The position numbers and the translations under genes were made by a program. Under the pieces are notes generated by a model. That model worked only from the letters and a program-made list of their open reading frames with translations, was not told the origin of the DNA and did not search any database. This document shows, in pieces, positions 45,275 through 53,755 of a DNA stretch of 64,000 bases; the stretch's first letter is position 1; every line of letters begins with the position of its first letter. The stretch spans positions 372,001 through 436,000 of the forward strand of contig CAVXUB010000006.1 of assembly GCA_963764805.1 (NCBI GenBank), read 5' to 3'. Origin of the DNA: CAVXUB01 sp963764805 (GTDB taxonomy: Bacteria; Actinomycetota; Acidimicrobiia; Acidimicrobiales; Bog-793).

Positions 45275-46509
45275 CATTACAAGATCGTCGTTGGCGGCGG
45301 TAGATCCGTTCATCTCGCAGCCACCTCCTAGCCCGTCCTATGACCCGGCGGAGGACCGAGAAGGCGCTGTTGGCGGCCGGCACCCCCGCGTACACCGACA
45401 CCTGAAGGAGGACCTCGCCGATGTCGTCCGCCGTCAGGCCCGCCGTCACCCGCGTCGGCGAGCGCCGCCCGGGCGTGCAGCTCGAACTCCTCCAGCCGGC
45501 CGAGGCCGACGAGCACCGCCAGGGTGAGCATGCGCCTCGTGCGCCGATCGAGGCCGGGCCGGGCCCACACCGATCCCCAGGCTGTCTCGGAGATCAGACG
45601 CTGGAAGGCGGCGACGCCCGCATCTCCGGCGGCAGATGCCGTGGCGCGCTCGACGTAGGAGTCGCCGAGCACGCTCCGCCGCACCTTCATCCCACGTTCG
45701 ATGGCGGTCCCCGCCAAGTGGCCGAGGACTGCTTCGGTGAAGGTGTCGGCCTGCTCGACGTTGACGATGTGCCTGGCGTTCGGGATCACGGCGAGTGCGG
45801 CACCCGGGATGGCACTCTGAAGCTCGAGACCGGCCGCAGGCGTCGTGGTCGGGTCGTCGGCCCCGACCACCACCAGCGTCGGCGCCTTGATGGCCGCCAG
45901 CGCTTCCCGTTGGTCCATCGCCGCTATCGCCTCGCAACAGGCGGCATAGCCTTCGGGCGAGCAGGTTGCGAACATGTCCATGAACCCGGCGCTCACGTTC
46001 GGGTGCGCCGAGAGGTACGCCGGCGTGAACCAGCGCTCGAGGATGGTCGGAGCGATGGCATTGACGCCGCCCTGGCGGACGATCCGCGCCCGCTCGGTCC
46101 ACTGTTCGGCCGGCCCGAGATAGGGCGAGGTCGAGGCGAGCACGAGCCTGTCGATCCGCTCGGGACGACTGGCGGCGAGGTGCATCCCGACCATCCCGCC
46201 GAGCGAGACCCCGGCGACGCTCGCCTTCTCGCAGCCGAGCTCGTCCAACAGCTCGAGCGCGTCGCGAGCGAGCTGGTCGATCGTGTACGGACCTGCCGGC
46301 GCACTCGATGCACCGTGACCTCGCTGGTCGTAACGGACGACGCGGAAGTGGCCGCTCAGCGCAGTGACCTGTGGGTCCCACATCTCGATCGCAGTGCCCA
46401 GCGAGTTCGAGAGGAGCAGCACCGGGCCGGCGCGTGGCCCGTCGATTCGGTAGGCGAGCTCGCCCCCTCCGGTGAGGACGAGCCTGTGCGGCCTTGCCAG
46501 CGCGCTCAC
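45261..46509 (-). CDS. pcaL: 3-oxoadipate enol-lactonase / 4-carboxymuconolactone decarboxylase fusion, frameshift near 45438
   Basis: About 415 residues from GTG 46509. The N-terminal alpha/beta hydrolase (PcaD) has the oxyanion/nucleophile motif VAGVSLGGMVGMHLAASRPE, LLLSNSLGTAIEMWDPQV and the terminal NARHIVNVEQADTF. The C-terminal PcaC domain has RPGLDRRTRRMLTLAVLVGL and ELHARAALADAG; after one extra base near 45438 it ends LTADDIGEVLLQVSVYAGVP and AANSAFSVLRR. The fused order, lactonase then decarboxylase, is the actinobacterial PcaL. It performs two successive steps to beta-ketoadipate. Confidence 0.9.
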
Positions 46510-47385
46510 CGGCTGCTTCCTTGACTGCCGGTGGCTGCTGGTGGCGGGTTTGCCGGCTCCTTGCCTGCCGGCGGCGTCGGTGTCGTAGACGTTCTCGTCC
46601 AGCCACACCGCGAAACGCTCCCGGTCCCGGCTGATCCCATCCCACTCCTGATAGAAGGCGTTGTCCCGCTCGGAGTACCCGAGCGCGTACGAGGGCCACG
46701 AGCCGCCGGGCACCTCGACGACGGCATCGATGACCCAGGCGGGGAGGACCGTGCCGGCGACGCCGAGAGTCAGCTCGTCGACGATCTCCTCGACCGTGAC
46801 GATCGCCCGCCTGGCGGAGAGCACCGCCTCCTTCTGCACCCCGATGATGCCCCAGAGCCCGACGTTTCCCGCCCGGTCCGCCTGCTGGGCGTGGACGATC
46901 GTGACGTCCGGCCTGACGGCGGGCACCGCAGCGAGCGACTCGCCGGTGAAGGGGCACTCGATCGTGGCGACCGTCGTCGAGTGCTCGAGAAGGGTCGTCC
47001 CGGCGTAGCCCCGCAGCACAGCAAAGGGAAGGTTCGACGCACCCGCCACGTAGCGGTTCGTGAGGCCGGCGTGGCTGTGCTCGTCGATCGCGACCGGACG
47101 GGGCCAACCGTTCTCGATCGCGTCTCGGAACCGGTGCAGCGATCCGACTCCCGGGTTGCCTCCCCACGAGAACACGAGGCGGGAGGCGCACCCGGCGCCG
47201 ATCATCTGGTCGAAGAGGAGGTCGGGTGTAAGGCGCACGAGCGTCAGGTCGCGCCTGCGCTGGCGGATGATCTCGTGCCCCGCCGCGAAGGGGATCAGGT
47301 GGGTGAAGCCCTCGAGCGCGACGCAGTCCCCGTCGTGGACGTGGAGCGCCACGGCCTCGCTCAGCGACATCAGCTCTGCGACCAC
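46506..47385 (-). CDS. pcaI: 3-oxoadipate CoA-transferase alpha subunit, frameshift near 46560
   Basis: About 293 residues from GTG 47385 (VVAELMSLSEAVALHVHDGD), ribosome site GGAGG upstream. CoA-transferase family I alpha motifs: FTHLIPFAAGHEIIRQ, FSWGGNPGVGSLHRFRDAIE and ANGRADRAGN-like HAQQADRAGNVGLWG. The frame is open right through into pcaL; the alternative frame stops at 46506 (SQGSSR then TGA) in a GTGA overlap with the pcaL start. I therefore prefer a frameshift near 46560 to a true PcaI-PcaL fusion. Confidence 0.86.
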
Positions 47386-47444
47386 AGCCTCGCCATGCCC
47401 TCCGCTGCCTCCTTGACAGACCCTACACGCTTGGACACACTGCT

Positions 47445-47478
47445 GTTCGGAAGACGGATTAGTGTGCGCTATACGGAC
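47445..47478. promoter_or_regulatory. PcaR/PobR-type operator between pcaI and pcaJ
   Basis: Minus-strand GTCCG-TATAG-CGCAC (47478-47464) matches nine of ten half-site bases; plus-strand GTTCG-GAAGA-CGGAT (47445-47459) matches eight of ten. They lie in the 125-base divergent promoter region of pcaI and pcaJ, so one regulator could control both. Confidence 0.58.
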
Positions 47479-47510
47479 ACGAGCACTATGCCTTCGACAG
47501 GACCGAACTA

Positions 47511-48338
47511 GTGGCCTTCGCATCCCCGGCGGCGCCGGACCCCCGCCACGACCCGGGCACGGATCCGGAAGCTGCCCTGTACACGTCGGACGAGATGATG
47601 TCGGTGGCGGCGGCACGGGTGTTGCGGGACGGGACAGTGTGTTTCGTAGGGATCGGGTTGCCGTCGATAGCCGCCAATCTCGCGCGGCGCACGCACGCAC
47701 CGGGCGTCGTGCTCGTCTACGAGTCGGGAACGATCGGCGCCAAGCCGCACCGGCTCCCGCTGTCGATCGGCGACGGGGAGCTGGCCGAGACCGCCGACAC
47801 CGTCGTCTCCGTGCCGGAGATCTTCAACTACTGGCTGCAGGGCGGGCGGATCGACGTCGGGTTCTTGTCGGCGGCGCAGATCGACTGCCACGGCAACCTC
47901 AACTCGACAGTGATCGGACCGTATGACCATCCGAAGGTGCGACTGCCCGGTGCCGGCGGAGCGCCGGAGATCGCCGCCTCATGCAAGGAGGTGGTGATCG
48001 TGATGCGCCAGAGCAGGCGGAGCTTCGTGCCCGAGCTCGATTTCGTGACGTCGGTGGGCCACGGTTCGCGTCAGGGGGACCGGGAGCGGCTCGGCCTGCG
48101 CGGGGCAGGGCCGAGTCTCGTCATCACGGATCTCGGTCTCCTGCGCCCGAACCCGGGCACCGCCGAGCTCGAGCTGACTCACCTGCACCCCGGCGTCACG
48201 CTCGAGCGCGTGCGGGAGGCGACCGGATGGGATCTCGGCGCCGTGGTCGAGCCGGGGACGACCGAGCCTCCGTCCGACGCAGAGCTGTCAATACTGCGGG
48301 AGCTCACCTCGAACGCTCAGGGTTCGTCACGCGCCTAA
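47511..48338 (+). CDS. pcaJ: 3-oxoadipate CoA-transferase beta subunit
   Basis: 275 residues from GTG 47511; the conserved part begins YTSDEMMSVAAARVLRDGTV. The catalytic glutamate lies in the family motif VYESGTIGAKP; then DVGFLSAAQIDCHGNLNSTV and VITDLGLLRPNPGTAELELT. It completes the enzyme with PcaI, moving CoA from succinyl-CoA to beta-ketoadipate. Unusually it is on the opposite strand from pcaI, head to head. Confidence 0.9.
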   Translation: MAFASPAAPDPRHDPGTDPEAALYTSDEMMSVAAARVLRDGTVCFVGIGLPSIAANLARRTHAPGVVLVYESGTIGAKPHRLPLSIGDGELAETADTVVSVPEIFNYWLQGGRIDVGFLSAAQIDCHGNLNSTVIGPYDHPKVRLPGAGGAPEIAASCKEVVIVMRQSRRSFVPELDFVTSVGHGSRQGDRERLGLRGAGPSLVITDLGLLRPNPGTAELELTHLHPGVTLERVREATGWDLGAVVEPGTTEPPSDAELSILRELTSNAQGSSRA

Positions 48339-48413
48339 TGGTCCGTCTGACAAAGGATCTGGCAGGTTCAACGGCCGAGGCAGATCGGCGCTGTGCGCCG
48401 GGGACGGTGCTCT

Positions 48414-48956
48414 CTAGCGGCAGACGTCATCGAGAAACGCCCTCGCCTCCCGCCGCGAACGCAGCACGTGCACCGTCGTGTGAGACACGTTTCGCAAGAT
48501 CTCGGAGCGTGCGTACTCAGGTTCTGAACGGCGGTTGCGCCAAATACTCACAGCACCGCCCCACTCGTCGCGCAAGCGTCGGTTGACCGAGTCTTCGCAT
48601 CCCTCGGGCATTTCGCCAACGGGCTTGCGGAGCCCTCGCACCAACGCGCGAATCGCGCACAACCACCAAGGAGTATCGAGAAAGATGACAGTTTCCGCGC
48701 GTTCGAGCCGGAGGCCAAGCGTCTCGTTGTAGTTGCCGTCGATGATCCAAGCCTCGCCAGCGAGCAGCGCGCGTTGCCGTTCTCGCCACTCCTCGTCCGA
48801 CGGTCGCTCCCAGCCTGGCTCCCAGTAGTGGACGTCGAGGTGAATCACCGGCAAGCCGGTCCTTGCTGCGAGCGCCCGTGAGAACGTGCTCTTCCCGGAC
48901 CCCATCATCCCGTCGACGAGGACGCGGTGGCCGATCATCCGCGACGCATCGTTCAT
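48414..48956 (-). CDS. P-loop kinase of the topology-modulation/AAA_17 type
   Basis: 180 residues from ATG 48956. Walker A VLVDGMMGSGKSTFSRALAA, then GLPVIHLDVHYWEPGWERPS and AWIIDGNYNETLGLRLERAE, with FLDTPWWLCAIRALVRGLRK. This DNA-topology-modulation-like (FlaR) family resembles nucleoside/adenylate kinases; the substrate is not known. Single gene, convergent with pcaJ. Confidence 0.84.
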   Translation of the reverse strand: MNDASRMIGHRVLVDGMMGSGKSTFSRALAARTGLPVIHLDVHYWEPGWERPSDEEWRERQRALLAGEAWIIDGNYNETLGLRLERAETVIFLDTPWWLCAIRALVRGLRKPVGEMPEGCEDSVNRRLRDEWGGAVSIWRNRRSEPEYARSEILRNVSHTTVHVLRSRREARAFLDDVCR

Positions 48957-49117
48957 GGCGCAGAATATGCCAAGCGCGCCAAGCGGTATTGCCGCTGGGC
49001 GCTCGTCATCACCAATGAACGAACGAGCGTCCTCGGAGCGCAACCCAGCCCGTTGTTTAGCGGCACACCACTAGTGAGGAGCCGTCTGACGTCCTCTACC
49101 GGACAGAGCTGCCGGGC

Positions 49118-49813
49118 TCAGGGATGATGTACGCCCAAGGCCGCCGCAGCACCCATCGCCTTACGCAGCCCCTTCCCGACGAAGACGGTCGCTCCTGCGC
49201 CGTCTCTGATCTCGAGGATGGCGCCAAGCCTCAACGCCACGTCAGCCTGGCCAGTGGAGGGCAGGCGGGGGCGCAGCTCGTCGGCCTCGCTCTTGCCGAG
49301 GTCCATCCTCCTGAACGTGCCGAGGGCGAGCTGGTACCGGGTCGTCGTGTCGCCGTTCGACTTGCGGCCGATGAGAGCAACGATCTTCATCGGCCCGGTG
49401 AAGCAGGCGTAGGTCCCGTCGCGCAGGTCCCGTCTCGCGTCGCGGCGGTTGTCGGCGAAGTACCACGTCCAGAGGATGACGAGGACGGCCGGCATCACCA
49501 CGGACACTCCGAGCGCGGCCCCGGCGTTGGGGTTGAAGGCCCGGGTATGCCCCAGGGCCAGCAGGTCGATCCCTGCTCCGATCAGTATCAAGAAGGGGAT
49601 CATCAGGAGATAGGTGCGCAGAGCAATACGGCCGGCGATCAACGCCTTCCGCTGGACGTCATTGAGGGGCCTCATCTCGACCGTCCCGTCTGCGCCTTCG
49701 CCCGCTGTTTCATTCGTGTCCGCTGCAGCGGCGTCCACTCCCGCGGCGCCCGCTGCCTCGTCGTCACCCGCTAGAGACTCCGTGGCCTGTGGTGCCGCAC
49801 CGTCGTTCGTCAT
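49118..49813 (-). CDS. Membrane protein of unknown function
   Basis: 231 residues from ATG 49813. A disordered acidic N-terminus (about 45 residues, Ala/Asp/Glu-rich) is followed by two membrane helices: LRTYLLMIPFLILIGAGIDL and LGVSVVMPAVLVILWTWYF. The C-terminal 100 residues are cytoplasmic, beta-like (YACFTGPMKIVALIGRKSNG). No family recognised. Confidence 0.65.
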   Translation of the reverse strand: MTNDGAAPQATESLAGDDEAAGAAGVDAAAADTNETAGEGADGTVEMRPLNDVQRKALIAGRIALRTYLLMIPFLILIGAGIDLLALGHTRAFNPNAGAALGVSVVMPAVLVILWTWYFADNRRDARRDLRDGTYACFTGPMKIVALIGRKSNGDTTTRYQLALGTFRRMDLGKSEADELRPRLPSTGQADVALRLGAILEIRDGAGATVFVGKGLRKAMGAAAALGVHHP

Positions 49814-49900
49814 CACAGGCCCCCTTGCCGTACCGCTCGGCGCAATGCCGGCCGGATCATACTCTCGGGTTCCGGCAGCTTACTTCCGCGTGTGCTTGCA

Positions 49901-49917
49901 GTAGCGCGACGCGCTAC
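49901..49917. promoter_or_regulatory. Perfect palindrome GTAGCGCG-A-CGCGCTAC
   Basis: Eight-base arms around a single A, 11 bases before the antitoxin ATG. TACGCT (49915-49920) can serve as a -10, which makes the transcript nearly leaderless. A typical site for autoregulation by a VapB antitoxin. Confidence 0.62.
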
Positions 49918-49927
49918 GCTGTGCTAC

Positions 49928-50341
49928 ATGGCTCAGCCTGTCTCGATCAGACTGCCCGAAGAGACGGTCGAACGCCTCGCCGAGCGTGCGAGACGGCGCC
50001 ATGTACCCATGCGAACCCTCGCTCAGCGGTATGTGGAGGAGGGGCTCCGCATGGAGGAGCATCGACTGGTCCACTACGTCGACGGCGCGTCTGGAAGGCG
50101 CGCCCGGCTGGTCGGATCCGGCCTCGACGTGTGGGAGGTTGTCTCCGTCGTCAAGGACAATGGTGGTGACATCGCCAGTACAGCGAACTACCTCGGCTTG
50201 GCTCATGGCCTGGTACAGGCAGCAGTCGCTTATTACGGCGCCTTCGCAGACGAGATCGACGAGTGGATCGAGATCAACGCCCGTGAGAGCGAGGAGGCTC
50301 ATAAAGCCTGGCTTGCAGGGCGAGCGGCACTGGAGGCGTGA
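49928..50341 (+). CDS. VapB45-like antitoxin (RHH plus DUF433)
   Basis: 137 residues from ATG 49928 (MAQPVSIRLPEETVERLAER, a ribbon-helix-helix-like N-terminus). The DUF433 HTH follows: WEVVSVVKDNGGDIASTANY, LGLAHGLVQAAVAYYGAFAD. This two-part structure is that of VapB45 of Mycobacterium tuberculosis. The stop overlaps the toxin start (GTGA). A perfect palindrome sits just upstream. Confidence 0.86.
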   Translation: MAQPVSIRLPEETVERLAERARRRHVPMRTLAQRYVEEGLRMEEHRLVHYVDGASGRRARLVGSGLDVWEVVSVVKDNGGDIASTANYLGLAHGLVQAAVAYYGAFADEIDEWIEINARESEEAHKAWLAGRAALEA

Positions 50342-50697
50342 AGGTCCTGCTCGACGAGATGATCAGTCCCGCCGTCGCCGAGGCCTTACGGCGGCGGGGT
50401 CACGACGCGGTGGCGGTCGCCGAACGGGCGGAATGGTGTGGGCTGAGCGATTCGGAGCTCATGTCTCTCGCTCGAGCAGAGGGGCGTGCGATCGTGACGA
50501 AGAACGTTCGCGACTTCCGATTGTTGGCGGCGGAGGCGATCGTGCAGGGCGCCCCGGGCCACGCCGGACTGGTCCTAGTGCCGGCGACCGTCAAACTCAC
50601 CAAGAACGCGACTGGACGACTGGTCGAGGCCCTCGAGGCCAAGCTCGTCGAGTTCGCTGGCGAAGCAAGCCTTGCTGGTGGAGAGACGTGGGTTTGA
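50338..50697 (+). CDS. VapC45-like PIN toxin (DUF5615)
   Basis: 119 residues from GTG 50338 (VKVLLDEMISPAVAEALRRR). The PIN acidic residues are in LLDEMIS, ERAEWCGLSDSELMSLARAE and IVTKNVRDFRLL, the last being the conserved T/N-x-D-F motif. DUF5615 proteins are RNases neutralised by DUF433 antitoxins. Confidence 0.86.
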   Translation: MKVLLDEMISPAVAEALRRRGHDAVAVAERAEWCGLSDSELMSLARAEGRAIVTKNVRDFRLLAAEAIVQGAPGHAGLVLVPATVKLTKNATGRLVEALEAKLVEFAGEASLAGGETWV

Positions 50698-50757
50698 GCC
50701 CTCGGCGGCACGGCGAAGCGGCGTTTTCTCCGCCGATCCCGAGGGTATCCGCGCAAG

Positions 50758-51315
50758 ATGGCAACCGATAGGCAGAAGGAAGCGGCTCGGCGCAACCTTG
50801 TCAAGGCCCGCCAGGTACAGAGCTCTCGTTCCCAGGGGCGCAAGGCGGGCCAGCAGTCTTCCGGTCTGAGCACTTCCGAGAAGAATCGCATGAGCCGGTC
50901 CTCGTTTGCGTTCCCCGATCAGCGCAAGGAACCGATTGGCGACGCCTCACACGTTCGCAATGCCATTGCCCGTTTCGATCAGGTCGAGGGGGTCAGCGAT
51001 GCCGAGCGGGACGAGGCTTGGAAGCGGATTCTGGCGGCTGCGCGGCGTTTCGATGTCGAGGTGTCGGAGTCGGACTGGCGCGAGTTGTTCGAGGGCGGCC
51101 GAGCGCGGCAAACGCTGACACCTGCGGCCGGCCCAGCGCTCCAAGGCTTGACGAAGGCGACGTGCAGGCAGACCGGGTCCCGGGGGCCGGGGCGGCGAAC
51201 GTTCGTCTTCTCTTTGTATCCGGCCGCTCAGCGGATCCCGGTGTCGCAGCTGATGACCAAGTGGTGGTGCGCGCCCCTGCTGAGGGTGACGGTGACGGGC
51301 CTGCAGCGTGGGTAG
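50758..51315 (+). CDS. DUF6582-like protein, probably extended by lost stop
   Basis: From ATG 50758, 185 residues. The central part FAFPDQRKEPIGDASHVRNA then IARFDQVEGVSDAERDEAWK, ILAAARRFDVEVSESDWREL is the compact helical domain of the DUF6582 family. That domain normally ends the protein. The last about 65 residues (from GGRARQTL) look non-native and overlap the antisense lipoprotein gene, so the true end may be near 51105 with a base error after it. Confidence 0.68.
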   Translation: MATDRQKEAARRNLVKARQVQSSRSQGRKAGQQSSGLSTSEKNRMSRSSFAFPDQRKEPIGDASHVRNAIARFDQVEGVSDAERDEAWKRILAAARRFDVEVSESDWRELFEGGRARQTLTPAAGPALQGLTKATCRQTGSRGPGRRTFVFSLYPAAQRIPVSQLMTKWWCAPLLRVTVTGLQRG

Positions 51316-51695
51316 GGCCCGCTCGACCCAACCTCCACGTCGTAGGCGCCGGCGGGCACGGTGAGGGAGAAGGACCCGTCATCTGCCGTCCGCGCCTTCG
51401 CTGACACCTTCCCGGAGCTCACGGTCCCGCCGCTACTCGCGGCGACCGCCTCAACCAGTACGCCGGCTAGGGGCCGGGGCGGGCAGGGATGACTGGCGCT
51501 CTCGACTGGGCAGGAGGGCCCTGCGACGACTGAGCCGCTCACCACGGCGACTACCGAACTCGTGCTAGGGGTCCCTGAGCCCCCGGAGAGGGACTGCGAG
51601 CCGCAGGACGCAGAGGCGAGGCAGACGAGGGCCAAGGCCGCGACGGGACCGAGACCCACCACCCGGCCGAAACGACAGCATGGCGCAGTCTCCAC
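51228..51695 (-). CDS. Secreted lipoprotein with carboxypeptidase-regulatory-like domain
   Basis: 155 residues from GTG 51695. The signal VAALALVCLASASCGSQSLS has a lipobox ending in SASC. A Ser/Gly linker leads to a beta-sandwich: PLAGVLVEAVAASSGGTVSS, SFSLTVPAGAYDVEVGSSGP, VTVTLSRGAHHHLVISCD. The fold resembles CarboxypepD_reg domains, often used for binding at the cell surface. Two cysteine pairs could form disulfides. Confidence 0.74.
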   Translation of the reverse strand: METAPCCRFGRVVGLGPVAALALVCLASASCGSQSLSGGSGTPSTSSVVAVVSGSVVAGPSCPVESASHPCPPRPLAGVLVEAVAASSGGTVSSGKVSAKARTADDGSFSLTVPAGAYDVEVGSSGPYPRCRPVTVTLSRGAHHHLVISCDTGIR

Positions 51696-51792
51696 CCGGG
51701 CACCTCCCTCCAGCTCGTGAGCGCTCCTTCATTCAAAGCGCGTAAGCGCCAAGTTCGCGTACCCGCCTCGGCCCGGCCGCAGACGCGAGGAA

Positions 51793-51822
51793 GCCGCCGA
51801 GAGAGGCGTCTCTCCCGGCGGC
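51793..51822. terminator. GC-rich hairpin between lipoprotein and methyltransferase
   Basis: GCCGCC-GAGAGA, loop GGCG, TCTCTC-CC-GGCGGC: a 12-pair stem with a two-base bulge. There is no U tract on either side. It lies in the divergent intergenic region, so it may be an mRNA leader structure rather than a terminator. Confidence 0.35.
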
Positions 51823-51947
51823 CCCCTCCAAGGTGATCAGGTGCTGGCGATCCCCACTACCGGAAGGTGCGAGGAGACGCTGGTCGGAACGGCGAACGCC
51901 GTCGCGTCGCCGAGGGAGTACGCGACCCGTTTGCCCCCGGGAAGGCC

Positions 51948-52583
51948 GTGCCGAGCTCCATAATCGGTACATCGACCACACCGCCGGGAACAGGTCTACC
52001 TACGACCGCATCGCGCCTCTACCTGGAGCGCCAGCTCCAGTTCCAGGCAAGCGGCGACGCCGCCTTCGCGCACCTGGAGCGACGCTTCCTCGAGCTCCTC
52101 CCGCCGCGGGGTCGTGTGGCGGACGTCGGATGTGGGCCGGGCTTGGACGGCGACCGAATCGGACGCGCGGGATTCGGGGCCGTCGGGGTCGACCTGTCAT
52201 CCGGGATGTTGCGCTTGGCGGCCGCGAGGCTGCCCGGCCGGGTCGTTCAGGGTGATGTGCGAGCCATTCCCCTGCGCCCGGGGGCGTGGTCGGGATTGGT
52301 GCGGCGATGCTTCTGCACGACCGAGAGGGAGACGGACACGGTTCTCCGCGAGCTGCGGGGTTCGCTCGCCGCCGGTGGGGTGCTTGCCTTGGTGACTGCG
52401 GTGGGGGAGGGGGAACGTTTCGAGGAGGTGCCCTATGCAGAGGGATCGATGCGCTGGTTCGTCTATCGCTCCAGGCCCGGTCTCGAGGCCCAGTTAGAGA
52501 AGGCGGGACTCCACGTGCTGTACTCCGACGTCGCGGAGAGCAGCCGGGTGTGGCTCAAGGTCCTGGCTCGACGCATCAGTTGA
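51948..52583 (+). CDS. Class I SAM-dependent methyltransferase, probable frameshift near 52018
   Basis: The body reads LYLERQLQFQASGDAAFAHL, FLELLPPRGRVADVGCGPGL (SAM motif I, DVGCGPG), GAVGVDLSSGMLRLAAARLP (motif post-I), VQGDVRAIPLRPGAWSG and ELRGSLAAGGVLALVTAVGE. Just before it, in another frame, is STYDRIAP, the usual N-terminus of this family, so a frameshift near 52018 is likely and the GTG at 51948 may not be the real start. A second, compensated shift is possible near 52300. Substrate unknown. Confidence 0.78.
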   Translation: MPSSIIGTSTTPPGTGLPTTASRLYLERQLQFQASGDAAFAHLERRFLELLPPRGRVADVGCGPGLDGDRIGRAGFGAVGVDLSSGMLRLAAARLPGRVVQGDVRAIPLRPGAWSGLVRRCFCTTERETDTVLRELRGSLAAGGVLALVTAVGEGERFEEVPYAEGSMRWFVYRSRPGLEAQLEKAGLHVLYSDVAESSRVWLKVLARRIS

Positions 52584-52644
52584 GGTCGACCGGGGGGATC
52601 GTGGGATGCGTGTACCGTATCGGCGGCATGCGGCGAGCCGCCAT

Positions 52645-53601
52645 TCACAGCTTGCGAAGCTCCTCTGCCTTCTCCTCACACTGACGGCGCAGCACTGCCA
52701 ATTTCTTCGATGAGATGGGGGCACTCCCGGGGTCCCGGCAGAAGCGAAACGCGACGTCGATGAGTTGGCGGCCGAACAGCAGGCCGGGTAGCCGGTCCCA
52801 CTCCTCCTCGGTCAGCGAGGCGACCTTCGAATAGCCCTTCATGAACGGTGCTGCAGCCCAGCCCGACCTGAGGATGAGCGTCATCGAGGCGAGACGGGGA
52901 CCGCGTCCAGCCGACGTCCAGTCGACCAGCACCGGGCCGACTCCGGTGAAGATCACATTCTTCGGGACCGGATCGGGATGGACAAAGGCGTCGGGCAGGC
53001 CATCCCCACCGTCGGCAGCGAGCAGAGCATCGCGCACGAGGTCGAGCGATTCGGCCTTCCCGGCGGGGAGGCGGGCCTCGATCGAGTCGAGCCAGCCGGC
53101 GGCCGCACGCAGCTCGTCGCTCATGGTCCCTTCGGCGAAGTGGTGCAGAGCCCCGGCTCTGCGCTCGGCGCCGGCGGGCACAGGAAGCCCGTGCAAGCGG
53201 CCGATGATGCGCCCCAGCTTCACGATCGGGTACGGGGGCCGCTTCGCCTTCGGCACCTCTCGGACGAACTCGGTGAGCAGCAGCGCCTGTCCCTCGTGGG
53301 TGGACAGCGCCTCACCGTCGAAGGGCCGCTCGGCGGGGAAGTCGATGCCGGCGAGGTACCGGAGCACGTCGAGGTCGGCCCTCGCCGCGGACAGTGGACG
53401 GGCCACCGAGAACAGACGGCCCACGAGCGGGAAGCCCTTGTCCGCCCTGTCGATACGGAACACGCCCACGTCGAGTTGGGACATCTTTGCGACCCGGAAG
53501 CCGTTGGTGGCCTCGAGGTGTGCCGCAAGGGTGTCAAGTCCTTGTCTCACATACATCCGCTCGAGCAACGAGTCGAACGCGGACCCATCCGATACGGTCA
53601 T
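52645..53601 (-). CDS. APH-fold phosphotransferase
   Basis: 318 residues from ATG 53601. Kinase motifs: the catalytic loop VHPDPVPKNVIFTGVG, in place of HGDLHPGNVL, and the metal aspartate in LVDWTSAGRGPRLASMTLIL. The N-lobe has LLTEFVREVPKAKRPPYPIV. Aminoglycoside/choline kinase superfamily; antibiotic resistance cannot be inferred. Divergent from an AbrB-PIN module. Confidence 0.82.
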   Translation of the reverse strand: MTVSDGSAFDSLLERMYVRQGLDTLAAHLEATNGFRVAKMSQLDVGVFRIDRADKGFPLVGRLFSVARPLSAARADLDVLRYLAGIDFPAERPFDGEALSTHEGQALLLTEFVREVPKAKRPPYPIVKLGRIIGRLHGLPVPAGAERRAGALHHFAEGTMSDELRAAAGWLDSIEARLPAGKAESLDLVRDALLAADGGDGLPDAFVHPDPVPKNVIFTGVGPVLVDWTSAGRGPRLASMTLILRSGWAAAPFMKGYSKVASLTEEEWDRLPGLLFGRQLIDVAFRFCRDPGSAPISSKKLAVLRRQCEEKAEELRKL

Positions 53602-53755
53602 GGCGAACGAAGGTAGATGAATCGCTACGGGAGGCGGTTGTCGCGAGCCGGTTCTTCGGACGCGGCGACGGGCCGACCGGCGGCCAAGCCTCTGGCACCG
53701 GCGCTCCACAAGGCAACCGGGCCCATTCGCCTTGTACACATGGTATGCTGCGTCC

